Positions 43,612-52,682 of a DNA stretch of 64,000 nucleotides are shown piece by piece. Origin of the DNA: Chitinilyticum aquatile DSM 21506 (GTDB taxonomy: Bacteria; Pseudomonadota; Gammaproteobacteria; Burkholderiales; Chitinibacteraceae). The stretch spans positions 62,001-126,000 of the forward strand of contig NZ_AUMS01000008.1 of NCBI RefSeq assembly GCF_000430805.1, read 5' to 3'. Positions within the stretch are counted from its first letter, which is position 1. Every line of letters begins with the position of its first letter. The notes beneath the pieces were generated by a model, which made no database searches, was not told the DNA's origin, and saw only the letters and a list, made by a program, of their open reading frames with translations. Both the position numbers and the translations under genes were made by a program.

Positions 43612-44913
43612 ATGCCCCGCCTGCTGCATTCACTGTTCATCTCCGCCGCCCTGCTCGGCACCCCGGCCGCAGTGCTGCTGGCACCAGCGGCCAGCGCGGC
43701 CGATGCGACCGCCGCCCAACCCGCTTCCTACAAGCAGGAAGAACTGGAACAGCTCGTCGCGCCGATTGCGCTCTATCCTGATTCGCTGGTCGCGCAGATC
43801 CTGATGGCATCGACCTATCCGCTCGAAGTCGTGCAGGCCCAGCGCTGGCGCAAGGCCAATCCGAAGTACAGCGGCGCAGAGCTGGAAAAGGCCGTGAACC
43901 AGCAGCCCTGGGATGCCAGCGTCAAATCGCTGACCGCCTTCCCGCAAGTGCTCGACATGATGAATGACAAGATCGACTGGACCCAAAAGCTGGGCGATGC
44001 GTTCCTGGCCGACCAGAAGCGGGTGATGGATGCCATCCAGGTGCTGCGCCAGCGTGCGCAAGCTTCCGGCAACCTGAAATCCGGCGCGGAACAGACCGTC
44101 AGCACGCAAAGCAGCAATGGCGAGCAGATCATCATCATCCAGCCCGCCCAGCCCGAAACGGTCTACGTGCCGGTCTATAACCCGACCGTGGTGTACGGCA
44201 GCTGGCCCTACCCCTACTACACGCCCTATTACTGGTACCCGCCCGGCTACGCCTACAGCGGCGCGGCATTCGGTTTTACCGCCGGGCTGATCGTCGGCGG
44301 CGCATTCTGGGGCTGGGGCAACTGCAACTGGGGTGGCGGCAATATCGACATCGACATCAACAACAACTTCACCCGCGTCGACCATTACAAGCGCAGCAGC
44401 AACGGCAGCTGGCAACACAATGCCGAGCACCGCCGCGGTGTCGAATACCGCGATCAGGGCACCCGCGAGCGCTATCGCAACCAGCAGCCCGGTGCCGCTA
44501 CCCGCGATGCCAACCGGGATGCCTATCGCGGCCGGGCTGACAATGCCCGCCAGGATCTGGGCAAGATGTCGCCCGAACAGCGCGATGCGATCAACCACGA
44601 TGCCGCCAATCGCGATCGGGATGGCAGCCAGAACCGTCCGCAAACCTCGGACCGTGCCACCGGCACACGTGACGCAAGCCGCGATGCCGCACGTCCGCAA
44701 CCAGCAACCCGCGATAGCGGAACACGCGACAGCAGCCGCGCTCAGACGACCAGCCGCGATACCCCGCGCAGCAGCAATTCGCTCAATAACGTGAACAGCC
44801 CCAGCGTCGATCGTGCGGCCAGCCAGCGTGGTGCCAGCAGCCGCGCCAGCACCGGCAGCCGCAGCGGCGGCAGCGTGCAGCGCCCGGCCCGCAGTGGCGG
44901 TGGCCGCCGCTAG
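43612..44913 (+). CDS. DUF3300 family exported protein
   Basis: A 433-aa protein with a signal peptide (cleavage after ASAA). A conserved helical domain follows (about 40-150; LEQLVAPIALYPDSLVAQIL, TAFPQVLDMM), then a Y/P/G/W-rich segment (QPETVYVPVYNPTVVYG). A long R/D/S/N-rich tail after about residue 285 has repeated TRD, SRD and NRD units. The first part matches the DUF3300 family as I recall it. Function unknown; envelope location likely. AAGGAGG lies before the ATG at 43612. The DUF2950-like gene follows on the same strand. Confidence 0.85.
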   Translation: MPRLLHSLFISAALLGTPAAVLLAPAASAADATAAQPASYKQEELEQLVAPIALYPDSLVAQILMASTYPLEVVQAQRWRKANPKYSGAELEKAVNQQPWDASVKSLTAFPQVLDMMNDKIDWTQKLGDAFLADQKRVMDAIQVLRQRAQASGNLKSGAEQTVSTQSSNGEQIIIIQPAQPETVYVPVYNPTVVYGSWPYPYYTPYYWYPPGYAYSGAAFGFTAGLIVGGAFWGWGNCNWGGGNIDIDINNNFTRVDHYKRSSNGSWQHNAEHRRGVEYRDQGTRERYRNQQPGAATRDANRDAYRGRADNARQDLGKMSPEQRDAINHDAANRDRDGSQNRPQTSDRATGTRDASRDAARPQPATRDSGTRDSSRAQTTSRDTPRSSNSLNNVNSPSVDRAASQRGASSRASTGSRSGGSVQRPARSGGGRR

Positions 44914-45089
44914 CTGGCTACGGAAAGACAACCTGCTCCCCGCTGTTCCGCCAACGCGGAACAGCGCATGAAACACACTATGTTGATGGTCGACTTTGAT
45001 GCGGTGGTTTGCGCCGGGGCGAGCCCGGCACCGGAGGCCGGAGGAAAACCCGGCCCCATCCCCCGCCCAAGCCGGCCAAGGAGAACATC

Positions 45090-45986
45090 ATGATTCTGAA
45101 GAAAAGCCTGCTCGGTCTGTGCGCCCTGGCCCTGACACTTCCCGCGCTTGCCGCGCAGACCTTCGGCACAGCCGACGCCGCCGGCGATGCGCTGGTGCGC
45201 GCACTGGAAACCCGCGACCGCGCCGCTCTGCAGCGCATTCTCGGCAAGGGTTACGGCGATCTGATCCATGTCACCGACCAGGACGATGCCCGCGCCCTGA
45301 TCGACAGCTTCGTCCGGCAATACCAGACACGCCACCAGTGGCTGGATCAGGGCCAGCGGTACAAAGTGCTGGAAGTAGGCGAGGAAAACTATCCCTTTGC
45401 CATTCCGCTGGTGAAGAAAGCCGCCGGCTGGGAATTCGATCTGCCGGCAGGCCGTGAGGAAATGCTCAGCCGCATGATCGGTACCAACGAACTCAGCACC
45501 ATCGAGGTACTGAAAACCCTGCGGGAAGCACAGCGCGAGTATTTCCTGCGCAATCCGGACGGCAGCCCCTTCCCGCATTACGCCAGCCGGGTGCAGAGCA
45601 GCCCCGATACGCGTGATGGCCTCTACTGGCCCAGCGCGGAGGGCGAAGAGAGCAGCCCGATGGGCGAGCTGTTTGCCCGCGCCGCCAGCGACATGACCGG
45701 CAAGAGCAAGCCCGCCGAGCCCTTCCATGGCTATTACTTCCGCCTGCTCAAGCGCCAGGGGCCTGACGCCCCCGGCGGGGCCTACGATTATCTGGTGAAG
45801 GGCAAGCTCTACGGCGGTTACGCCATCATCGCCTGGCCTGCCAGCTACGGCAAAAGCGGCATCATGACCTTCATGACCAGCCATGACGGCAAGATCTACC
45901 AGCGCAACCTGGGCCGCCAGACAGCGGCACAGGCTGCCGCCATCAGCAGCTTCAACCCGGACAAGTCCTGGCAGGAAGTGCATTAG
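45090..45986 (+). CDS. DUF2950 family exported protein
   Basis: A 298-aa protein with a short signal peptide (MILKKSLLGLCALALTLPALAA). Motifs FDLPAGREEMLSRMIGTNEL, LREAQREYF, FHGYYFRLLKRQGPDAPGG and GIMTFMTSHDGKIYQ match what I recall of DUF2950. Function unknown, predicted periplasmic. AAGGAG lies before the ATG at 45090. In my recollection DUF2950 and DUF3300 genes are often neighbours, as here. Confidence 0.85.
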   Translation: MILKKSLLGLCALALTLPALAAQTFGTADAAGDALVRALETRDRAALQRILGKGYGDLIHVTDQDDARALIDSFVRQYQTRHQWLDQGQRYKVLEVGEENYPFAIPLVKKAAGWEFDLPAGREEMLSRMIGTNELSTIEVLKTLREAQREYFLRNPDGSPFPHYASRVQSSPDTRDGLYWPSAEGEESSPMGELFARAASDMTGKSKPAEPFHGYYFRLLKRQGPDAPGGAYDYLVKGKLYGGYAIIAWPASYGKSGIMTFMTSHDGKIYQRNLGRQTAAQAAAISSFNPDKSWQEVH

Positions 45987-46032
45987 CCAGAAAGTGCAAC
46001 AGCAAATCCCGACAAAACCAGATACATCACCC

Positions 46033-46080
46033 CATATAGCCATGCAGCCCTTAAAAATGAAAGGCCGCATGGCTATACCC
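46033..46080. repeat. Dispersed palindromic repeat, copy 11 (DUF2950-SulP)
   Basis: ATATAGCCATGCAGCCCTT pairs with AAAGGCCGCATGGCTATACCC, with compensating changes in the inner arm. The right end ATACCC is intact; the left end reads CATAT. Confidence 0.7.
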
Positions 46081-46126
46081 ATATAAAAACCCACCCATAA
46101 ACCAGAATGCAGACACGGAGAACAGC

Positions 46127-47791
46127 ATGGACAGCTCCCCATCCGCCGGCACCCTGCGCTTTGACTTGCTGGCTGGCCTGATCGCTGCAACGGTCGTACT
46201 GCCCAAGGCCATGGCATATGCCACGGTCGCCGGCCTGCCGGTTGCCGTCGGCCTCTACACGGCGCTGGTGCCGATGGTGATCTACGCGCTACTCGGCTCG
46301 TCCCGCGTGCTCAGCGTCAGCTCCACGACTACGCTGGCGATCCTCGCCGGCACCGAACTCGTGCTCGTAGTGCCCGATGGCGATCCGGGCAAACTGCTGG
46401 CCGCCGCCGCGACGCTGAGCGCACTGGTCGGCGTGTTGCTGATGGTGGCGTCAGTACTGCGTCTGGGCTTTGTCGCCAGCTTCATTTCCACGCCGGTTCT
46501 CACCGGCTTCAAGACCGGCATCGGGCTGGTGATCGTGCTTGACCAGCTGCCCAAGCTGCTGGGCATCCACATCGAGAAAGCGAATTTCTTCGCCGACCTG
46601 CTGAGCATTGCCCAGCACCTGCCGGCCACGTCCTGGCTGACGCTGGCGGTGGCCGCTGCGACACTGATCGTGCTCATCGGCATGGAAAAGCTCTGGCCGC
46701 ATTCACCGGCACCGCTGGTGGCCGTCGCCGGCGGCATTGCCGCCTCGTGGTTCTTCGGCCTGCATGAACAGGGCGTGGCGATTGTCGGGCTGATCCCGCA
46801 GGGCCTGCCCGCGCTGACCCTGCCCGACCTGAACCTCGTGCAGCAACTGCTGCCGGGTGCGCTCGGCATCGCGCTGATGAGCTTCACCGAATCGATTGCC
46901 GCCGGGAGGGCCTTTGCCCGCAGCGGCGAGCCCCCAATCAATGCCAACCGCGAACTGCTGGCCACCGGCATCGCCAATCTGGCCGGTGCCTTCGCCGGCG
47001 CGATGCCGGCCGGTGGCGGCACCTCGCAGACCGCCGTGGTTCGCGCGGCGGGCGGCCGCAGCCAGACGGCATCGCTCGTCACTGCCGGCATGGCGCTGGC
47101 GACCATGCTGCTGTTTGCGCCGGCGCTGGGGCTCTTGCCGAATGCGGTCCTGGCTGCGGTAGTGATCGTGTATTCGGTCGGGCTGATCCAGCCGGCCGAA
47201 TTCAGAAACATCCTGCGCATCCGCAGCATGGAATTCCGCTGGGCGCTCTTTGCCTGCCTGGGCGTGCTGCTCTTCGGCACCCTGCAGGGCATTGTGATTG
47301 CCATCATCGTTTCACTGGTCGGCCTCGCCAGCCAGACCGCGCGACCGCGCATCTCGGTACTGGGCAGAAAACCCGGCACCAACGTGCTGCGGCCACTGTC
47401 AGACGAACACCCGGAAGACGAACAATTCCCCGGCCTGCTGATCGTCAGGCCCGAAGGACGGCTGTTCTTTCTCAACGCCCAGACCGTGGGCGAGCAGCTG
47501 ATGGCACTGATCCATACGCATCGCCCCGATACGCTGGTCCTTGACCTGAGCCGGGTGACGGATATCGAGTATTCTGCCCTGCAGATGCTGATCGAAGGCG
47601 AGGAACGCATTGCGAAAGAAGGCGTCACGCTGTGGCTGGCCGGGCTGAACCCCGATGTCTACGAAGCAGTCAGCCACGCGGGACTCGCCGGAAAAATGGG
47701 CAGGGAACGACTGCTCTTCAACGCGCACCTGGCCATTGATCGGCATCTGGCAGGCCAAAACCAGCATACCTCAAACCCCATAGCTCCATAA
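46127..47791 (+). CDS. SulP family anion transporter with STAS domain
   Basis: A 554-aa inner-membrane transporter of the SLC26/SulP family, moving sulfate, bicarbonate or other anions. The conserved first segments FDLLAGLIAATVVLPKAMAYATVAGLP and GSSRVLSVSST are clear, with AFAGAMPAGGGTSQTAV in the core. Some 10-14 helices precede a C-terminal STAS domain (about 430-545). The N-terminal cytoplasmic tail is short. Substrate cannot be assigned. The last codons and the stop fall in repeat copy 12. Confidence 0.92.
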   Translation: MDSSPSAGTLRFDLLAGLIAATVVLPKAMAYATVAGLPVAVGLYTALVPMVIYALLGSSRVLSVSSTTTLAILAGTELVLVVPDGDPGKLLAAAATLSALVGVLLMVASVLRLGFVASFISTPVLTGFKTGIGLVIVLDQLPKLLGIHIEKANFFADLLSIAQHLPATSWLTLAVAAATLIVLIGMEKLWPHSPAPLVAVAGGIAASWFFGLHEQGVAIVGLIPQGLPALTLPDLNLVQQLLPGALGIALMSFTESIAAGRAFARSGEPPINANRELLATGIANLAGAFAGAMPAGGGTSQTAVVRAAGGRSQTASLVTAGMALATMLLFAPALGLLPNAVLAAVVIVYSVGLIQPAEFRNILRIRSMEFRWALFACLGVLLFGTLQGIVIAIIVSLVGLASQTARPRISVLGRKPGTNVLRPLSDEHPEDEQFPGLLIVRPEGRLFFLNAQTVGEQLMALIHTHRPDTLVLDLSRVTDIEYSALQMLIEGEERIAKEGVTLWLAGLNPDVYEAVSHAGLAGKMGRERLLFNAHLAIDRHLAGQNQHTSNPIAP

Positions 47792-47824
47792 CCATTGACA
47801 TGAAATGCCTATAAGGCAATACCC
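47777..47824. repeat. Dispersed palindromic repeat, copy 12 (SulP-PPK2)
   Basis: CATAGCTCCATAACCATT and AAATGCCTATAAGGCAATACCC, a diverged copy with an intact right end. It includes the SulP stop codon (47789-47791) and precedes a terminator by 3 bp. Confidence 0.55.
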
Positions 47825-47827
47825 ATG

Positions 47828-47855
47828 AAAAAGCCACCCGGGCGGGTGGCTTTTT
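47828..47855. terminator. Bidirectional terminator (SulP/PPK2)
   Basis: AAAAAGCCACCC / GGGTGGCTTTTT with a 4-nt loop, a perfect 12-bp stem between convergent genes. Confidence 0.92.
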
Positions 47856-47869
47856 CATGGACAGAGGAA

Positions 47870-48682
47870 TCAGTACTGCTCTTCGATGAATCGGAAGGGG
47901 TAATTGCTTTCCTTGTATTTGCCGATCTTGCGCTTGGGCAGCTTCACCTCTTCCTGCGGCAGTGCTTCATAGGGCACATGCTGCAGCAGATGGCGAATCA
48001 CATTGAGACGCACGCGCTTCTTGTCTTCCGAGCGGGCAACAAACCAGGGCGCCCAAGAGGTGTCCGTCTTGGCGAACATATTGTCGCGTGCGGCAGTGTA
48101 GTCATCCCAGCGGTCGAAGGATTTGATATCCATCGGCGAGAGCTTCCAGATCTTGCGGCCATCGTCGATACGGTCACGCAGACGGCGCTCCTGCTCTTCC
48201 GGGCTGACTTCCAGCCAGTATTTCAGCAGGATGATGCCCGACTCGACCATCGCACGTTCGGCCATCGGCACCACTTCGAGGAATTTGTCCGACTGCTCCG
48301 GCGTGCAGAATCCCATCACGCGCTCGACGCCGGCGCGGTTGTACCAGCTGCGGTCAAAGATCACGATTTCGCCTGCGGCCGGCAGATGATTCATATAGCG
48401 CTGGAAGTACATCTGGGTTTTTTCGCGCTCGTTCGGCGCGGGCAAGGCCACTACACGGAAAATTCGCGGACTGACGCGCTCGGTGATGGCCTTGATGGTG
48501 CCGCCCTTGCCGGCACCGTCACGCCCTTCGAACACGATGCACACCTTCAGGCCCTTGGCGACAACCCATTGCTGCAGCTTTACCAGCTCGACATGCAGTT
48601 TTTTCAGCTCTTTTTCGTATGCCTTGGTCCCCAGCGCTTCTTCTGCCACTGCGGTTTTCTTATCCAGCTTCTGCTTGCTCAT
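47870..48682 (-). CDS. ppk2: Polyphosphate kinase 2 (PPK2)
   Basis: A 270-aa P-loop kinase that transfers phosphate between polyphosphate and nucleotides. Walker A GRDGAGKGG and lid/Walker B region IFDRSWYNRAGVERVMGF are diagnostic of one-domain PPK2. Basic residues LPAPNEREKTQMYFQRY form the polyP channel segment. Length and motifs fit class I PPK2 (NDP preferring), which is inference. The ATG at 48682 follows GGAGA. Confidence 0.93.
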   Translation of the reverse strand: MSKQKLDKKTAVAEEALGTKAYEKELKKLHVELVKLQQWVVAKGLKVCIVFEGRDGAGKGGTIKAITERVSPRIFRVVALPAPNEREKTQMYFQRYMNHLPAAGEIVIFDRSWYNRAGVERVMGFCTPEQSDKFLEVVPMAERAMVESGIILLKYWLEVSPEEQERRLRDRIDDGRKIWKLSPMDIKSFDRWDDYTAARDNMFAKTDTSWAPWFVARSEDKKRVRLNVIRHLLQHVPYEALPQEEVKLPKRKIGKYKESNYPFRFIEEQY

Positions 48683-48769
48683 GTTGATTCTCCGGTTTGC
48701 CAGCACAGCCGGCCGAACGGGCCGGGCTTGCAAGTCCGTTCACTATAGCCCGATCTGCTCCTGGCTGAC

Positions 48770-49423
48770 TCAGGGTTTTTTCTTTGCCAGCAGCAGGCGT
48801 AATTCCTGAGCCATCATCGTCGCCACTCTGGTCTGACCAGCGGCGGTGGGATGCAGCTGGTCGTTCTGGAACAGGCGCCGGTCATCTGCCAGCGGCGCCA
48901 GCAGGAAAGGCGTGAACGTCAGCTTCTGCTGTTTCGCCACATCACGGAAGGCCTGCTCGAACGCCTGCGTGTACTCCACGCCATAATTGGGCGGAATGCG
49001 GATGCCGACCAGATGCACCTTGGCACCGCTGTCCTGCGCCAGCTTCGCCATTTGCAGCAGATTGGCCTGCATGTCGCGCACCGGCAGGCCGCGCAGGCCA
49101 TCGTTGGCACCAAGTTCCAGCACCACCAGTTGCGGTTTATGCTGTTTCAGCAGCGCGGGGAACCTTGTCAGCCCACCGGCTGTCGTTTCTCCGGATACAC
49201 TGGCATTGATGACCTGCCAGTTCGCCCCCTGCCTGAGCAGGGTATCCTGCAGTAGCACCGGCCAGGCCTGGCTGGCAGGCAGGCCGTAGCCGGCCGACAG
49301 GCTGTCACCAACCACCAGCAGTTTCGGTGCCCCGGTCGCTGAAGCGGCTCCGGCAAACATCAGGGTGCAAATCGCAAGCAGGATTTGGCCGCCAACCATT
49401 CTGAGCAAACAGGGCTTGAACAT
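48770..49423 (-). CDS. tesA: Periplasmic SGNH thioesterase/lysophospholipase TesA-like
   Basis: A 217-aa exported arylesterase/lysophospholipase L1. A signal peptide (about 30 residues, ending ASAT) precedes the SGNH core: VVGDSLSAGYGLP with the nucleophile, ELGANDGLRG and the catalytic pair in DQLHPTAAG. The ATG at 49423 has GGAGAA upstream. Its start codon overlaps that of the divergent ABC gene by two bases, an arrangement related to the tesA-ybbA-ybbP locus of E. coli. Confidence 0.92.
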   Translation of the reverse strand: MFKPCLLRMVGGQILLAICTLMFAGAASATGAPKLLVVGDSLSAGYGLPASQAWPVLLQDTLLRQGANWQVINASVSGETTAGGLTRFPALLKQHKPQLVVLELGANDGLRGLPVRDMQANLLQMAKLAQDSGAKVHLVGIRIPPNYGVEYTQAFEQAFRDVAKQQKLTFTPFLLAPLADDRRLFQNDQLHPTAAGQTRVATMMAQELRLLLAKKKP

Positions 49424-50147
49424 GCTGAATTCTCCGCAAACCGCTTCACCACTGCTCGCTGCCCGCCAACTGGGCAAAACGGTGAAGACCGGCACTGAAC
49501 AACTGACCATCCTGCATGATATTGAGTTCAGCCTGCCTGCGGGAGAATCCCTTGCGATTATCGGGACATCGGGCTCGGGCAAGTCGACGCTGCTGGCACT
49601 GCTTGCCGGTATCGACCAGCCCAGCCACGGCGATGTTCAGCTCGACGGGCAGTCACTCGCGGCACTGGATGAAGATGGCCGCGCCCGCTTGCGCGGGCAG
49701 CTTGCCGGTTTCGTTTTTCAATCCTTCCAGCTGCTGCCCGACTTCACGGCGCTGGAAAACGTGCTGGTGCCGCTTGAGCTGCACGGCGTAGCCGATGCAA
49801 CAGCACGCGCAACGCACTGGCTGGAGCGCGTCGGCCTGGGCGCGCGCCTCGACCACACCCCGCGCCAGCTCTCGGGGGGCGAGCAGCAGCGCGTCGCACT
49901 GGCTCGCGCTTTCGCCGGCGCGCCGCGCATCGTGTTCGCCGACGAACCCACCGGCAGCCTCGATACCGCCACCGGCGCGCATATTGCCGACCTGATGTTT
50001 GAACTCAATGCCGCTGCCGGTACCACGCTGGTGCTGGTCACGCATGATCCGAAGCTGGCGGCACGCTGCAGCTGGCAGTTGCAGCTGCAGGGCGGCCACC
50101 AGATTGCCCTGCACCCCAACACCGCGCCAGACGGGTGGCCGGCATGA
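49422..50147 (+). CDS. ybbA: ABC transporter ATP-binding protein, YbbA/LolD type
   Basis: A 241-aa ATPase. Walker A GTSGSGKST, Q loop FVFQSFQLLPDF, signature LSGGEQQRVALARAF, Walker B IVFADEPTGSLD and the His loop VTHDPKLA are all intact. It powers the adjacent FtsX-type permease, probably for lipid or lipoprotein-related work in the envelope. Start at 49422 has AGGG 7 bp upstream. It overlaps the permease start by 4 bp. Confidence 0.93.
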   Translation: MLNSPQTASPLLAARQLGKTVKTGTEQLTILHDIEFSLPAGESLAIIGTSGSGKSTLLALLAGIDQPSHGDVQLDGQSLAALDEDGRARLRGQLAGFVFQSFQLLPDFTALENVLVPLELHGVADATARATHWLERVGLGARLDHTPRQLSGGEQQRVALARAFAGAPRIVFADEPTGSLDTATGAHIADLMFELNAAAGTTLVLVTHDPKLAARCSWQLQLQGGHQIALHPNTAPDGWPA

Positions 50148-52594
50148 GGCGCCTCGCGCTGCGTTTCCTGCGCCGAGATCTGGCGGCTTCTGACTTCCGC
50201 CTGCTGCTGATCGCGCTGGTGATCGCCGTTGCCGCCATGACGGCAGTCGGCCTGCTGGCCGATCGCGTCAAACGCGGCCTCACCGGTCAGGCCAACTGGC
50301 TGCTGGCGGCGGATGCGGCGCTGATCAGCGACCACCCCATCCCGCGCGCTTACCTGCCCGGCAATGGGCAAGCAGGCTTGCTGGTGGCGGAAACGGCCAC
50401 CTTTCCCAGCATGGTACGCAGCGGTGAGCAGATGCGGCTCGCCGCAATCAAGGCCGCCAGCAGTGATTACCCCTTACGTGGCAAGCTGGAAACCAGCCTG
50501 GGCGTCGTGCATGCCCCGCAAGCAGGCCAGGCCTACATCGACCGCCGCATTGCCGAACAATGGCAGCTCAAGGCAGGCGATGCACTCAAGGTCGGCAGCA
50601 AAACACTGACCGTTGCCGCCATCATCGTGCGCGAACCCGATGCCGTCATCGACTTCAGCAGCCTGCAGCCGCGCGTGATCATCAATGCGGTCGATCTGCC
50701 CGCCACCGGCCTCATCGGGCCGGGCAGCCGTGTCAATTACCGTCTGCTCGTTGCCGGCGCGGAAGCGGATGTGGCGCGCTGGAAGGACGGAATCCACTCA
50801 CGCCTGCAGCGCGGTGAACGGCTGGAGGACGCCCAGGAGTCGCGCCCGGAAGTGAAGAAGTCGCTCGCCAAGGCCGAACAGTTTCTCCAGCTCGCGGGCC
50901 TGCTGGCCGCGCTGCTGGCTGGCGTAGCCATCCTGCTGGCGGCCCGCCGCTTTGTGCAGCGGCATTACGACAGCGTGGCCCTGCTGCGCACGCTCGGCGC
51001 CAGCCGGCGCCAGATGCAGCAATTGCTGCTGGGCGAATTGCTCGCACTGGTGCTGCTGGCGAGCATTGCCGGCGGCTTGCTGGGCTGGCTGGGGCAGGAA
51101 GCACTGGCATACTCGCTCAGGTACTGGCTCGAAAGCAGCGGGAATGAAAGGCTGCCAGCAGGTACCCCATGGCCATGGCTCTGGGCTTCCGCCTATGCGC
51201 TACTCCTGCTGGCCGGAACTGCCGGACCACAGCTGCTGGCATTGACACGTACACCGCCCCTGCGCGTGCTGCGGCGCGAACTGCAACCGGGTCTGCGCCT
51301 CGGGGCGCAGTGGCTGCTCGCCGCCGGCGCAACGCTGCTGCTGCTGTGGCTGGCTGTGCGTGACGTGAAGCTGGCGCTCCTCACCGGTGGCGGGCTGCTG
51401 CTGGCGATGCTGGCAAGCGGCGCGGGCGGCTGGCTGCTGATCCATCTGCTGCTGAAGCTGCCCTTTGCCCACTGGCGCCTCGCCCTGCGGCCGCTCGCGC
51501 GCCAGCCCGGGCTGGCAATGGTACAACTGGGCGCGCTCACCATTGGCCTCACCGGCCTGTGCCTGCTGACCATCACCCGCAATGATCTGCTTGATGGCTG
51601 GCAGGCGCGCGTTCCCGCCAATGCGCCGAACCACTTTGCCATCAATATCCAGCCCGACCAGGTTGCCACGCTCACGCAGCTGTTCCGCGCCCAGGGTGCC
51701 AGTGCGCCAGTCTTCCAGCCGATGATCCGTGGCCGCTGGATGGCGCACAACGGCCAGCCGGTGAATCCCGCCGCTTACCCGGATGATCGCGCGCAGCGGC
51801 TGGCCGAGCGCGAATTCAACCTCTCCTGGGGCGATGCACTACGCGCGGACAACCGCCTGATCGCCGGCCGCATGCCGGCAGCTGGCGAGCGCGGCTGGAC
51901 CGTCGAGGCTGGCCTAGCGAAGACACTGAACATCCGGCTGGGCGACACGCTGGTCTTCGACATCGCCGGCAGCAGCGTCAGCGCGCCGGTCATTGCCCTG
52001 CGTGAAGTGAACTGGGATTCCTTCCGCGCCAACTTTTTTGTTACCGGCAGCCAGGCCATGCTGGCCGACCAGCCGGCGAGCATGATTACCAGCTTTTATC
52101 TGCCCGCAGAGCAGCGTCCGCTGCTGCGGGAGATCGCCAACAGCATGCCGAACGTAACGGTACTCGATGTCGGGCAGTTGCTGGCCGAAGTACGCCGCAT
52201 CCTGCTGATCGCCACGCAGGCACTGCAGCTGGTACTGGGCTTCTGCCTCGCCGCTGGCCTGACCGTACTCGCCGCTGCGCTGGAACTCAACGCCAGCGAA
52301 CGCAGCCGCGAAGCTGCCCTGCTGCGTGCGCTGGGCGCCACGCAGGGACGACTGCGCAGGCTCTGGCTAACCGAGCAGAGCCTGCTGGGAGCCGCCAGCG
52401 GCCTGACGGCGGGGCTGCTCGCCAGTGGCACCGGCTGGGCGCTGGGACGGTATGCACTGGAACTGCCGGTGGGCTTCAACCTGTGGCTGCCGGGTGTCAC
52501 GCTGCTCGCCGGCGCACTGCTCGCAACCGGGGTCAGCCAGTGGCGATTGCAGCGACTGGCACGCAGCTCGCCGGGGGAACTGTTGCGTAACTGA
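50144..52594 (+). CDS. ybbP: FtsX-like ABC permease, YbbP type
   Basis: An 816-aa inner-membrane permease. The first helix (about 20-42) is followed by a large periplasmic domain. FtsX-like helix groups lie near 250-345, 385-480 and 680-800, and a second periplasmic domain lies at about 500-680. It is coupled to the ybbA ATPase by an ATGA overlap. With tesA it forms the conserved tesA-ybbA-ybbP neighbourhood. Substrate unknown; related systems act on lipids. Confidence 0.9.
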   Translation: MRRLALRFLRRDLAASDFRLLLIALVIAVAAMTAVGLLADRVKRGLTGQANWLLAADAALISDHPIPRAYLPGNGQAGLLVAETATFPSMVRSGEQMRLAAIKAASSDYPLRGKLETSLGVVHAPQAGQAYIDRRIAEQWQLKAGDALKVGSKTLTVAAIIVREPDAVIDFSSLQPRVIINAVDLPATGLIGPGSRVNYRLLVAGAEADVARWKDGIHSRLQRGERLEDAQESRPEVKKSLAKAEQFLQLAGLLAALLAGVAILLAARRFVQRHYDSVALLRTLGASRRQMQQLLLGELLALVLLASIAGGLLGWLGQEALAYSLRYWLESSGNERLPAGTPWPWLWASAYALLLLAGTAGPQLLALTRTPPLRVLRRELQPGLRLGAQWLLAAGATLLLLWLAVRDVKLALLTGGGLLLAMLASGAGGWLLIHLLLKLPFAHWRLALRPLARQPGLAMVQLGALTIGLTGLCLLTITRNDLLDGWQARVPANAPNHFAINIQPDQVATLTQLFRAQGASAPVFQPMIRGRWMAHNGQPVNPAAYPDDRAQRLAEREFNLSWGDALRADNRLIAGRMPAAGERGWTVEAGLAKTLNIRLGDTLVFDIAGSSVSAPVIALREVNWDSFRANFFVTGSQAMLADQPASMITSFYLPAEQRPLLREIANSMPNVTVLDVGQLLAEVRRILLIATQALQLVLGFCLAAGLTVLAAALELNASERSREAALLRALGATQGRLRRLWLTEQSLLGAASGLTAGLLASGTGWALGRYALELPVGFNLWLPGVTLLAGALLATGVSQWRLQRLARSSPGELLRN

Positions 52595-52682
52595 CAACGT
52601 GCAGCAGCATCTTTGCGCGCGCGCAAAACGGTTGTCACTGACAGCAGGCATGCTGGCGTTCAATCATCACCGGAGCGCCCAC

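Noticed and set aside
43612-44913. Repeated TRD/SRD coding units as a DNA tandem repeat or CRISPR-like array
   Set aside because: The units are irregular in length and encode a charged protein tail; no regular repeat-spacer pattern exists.
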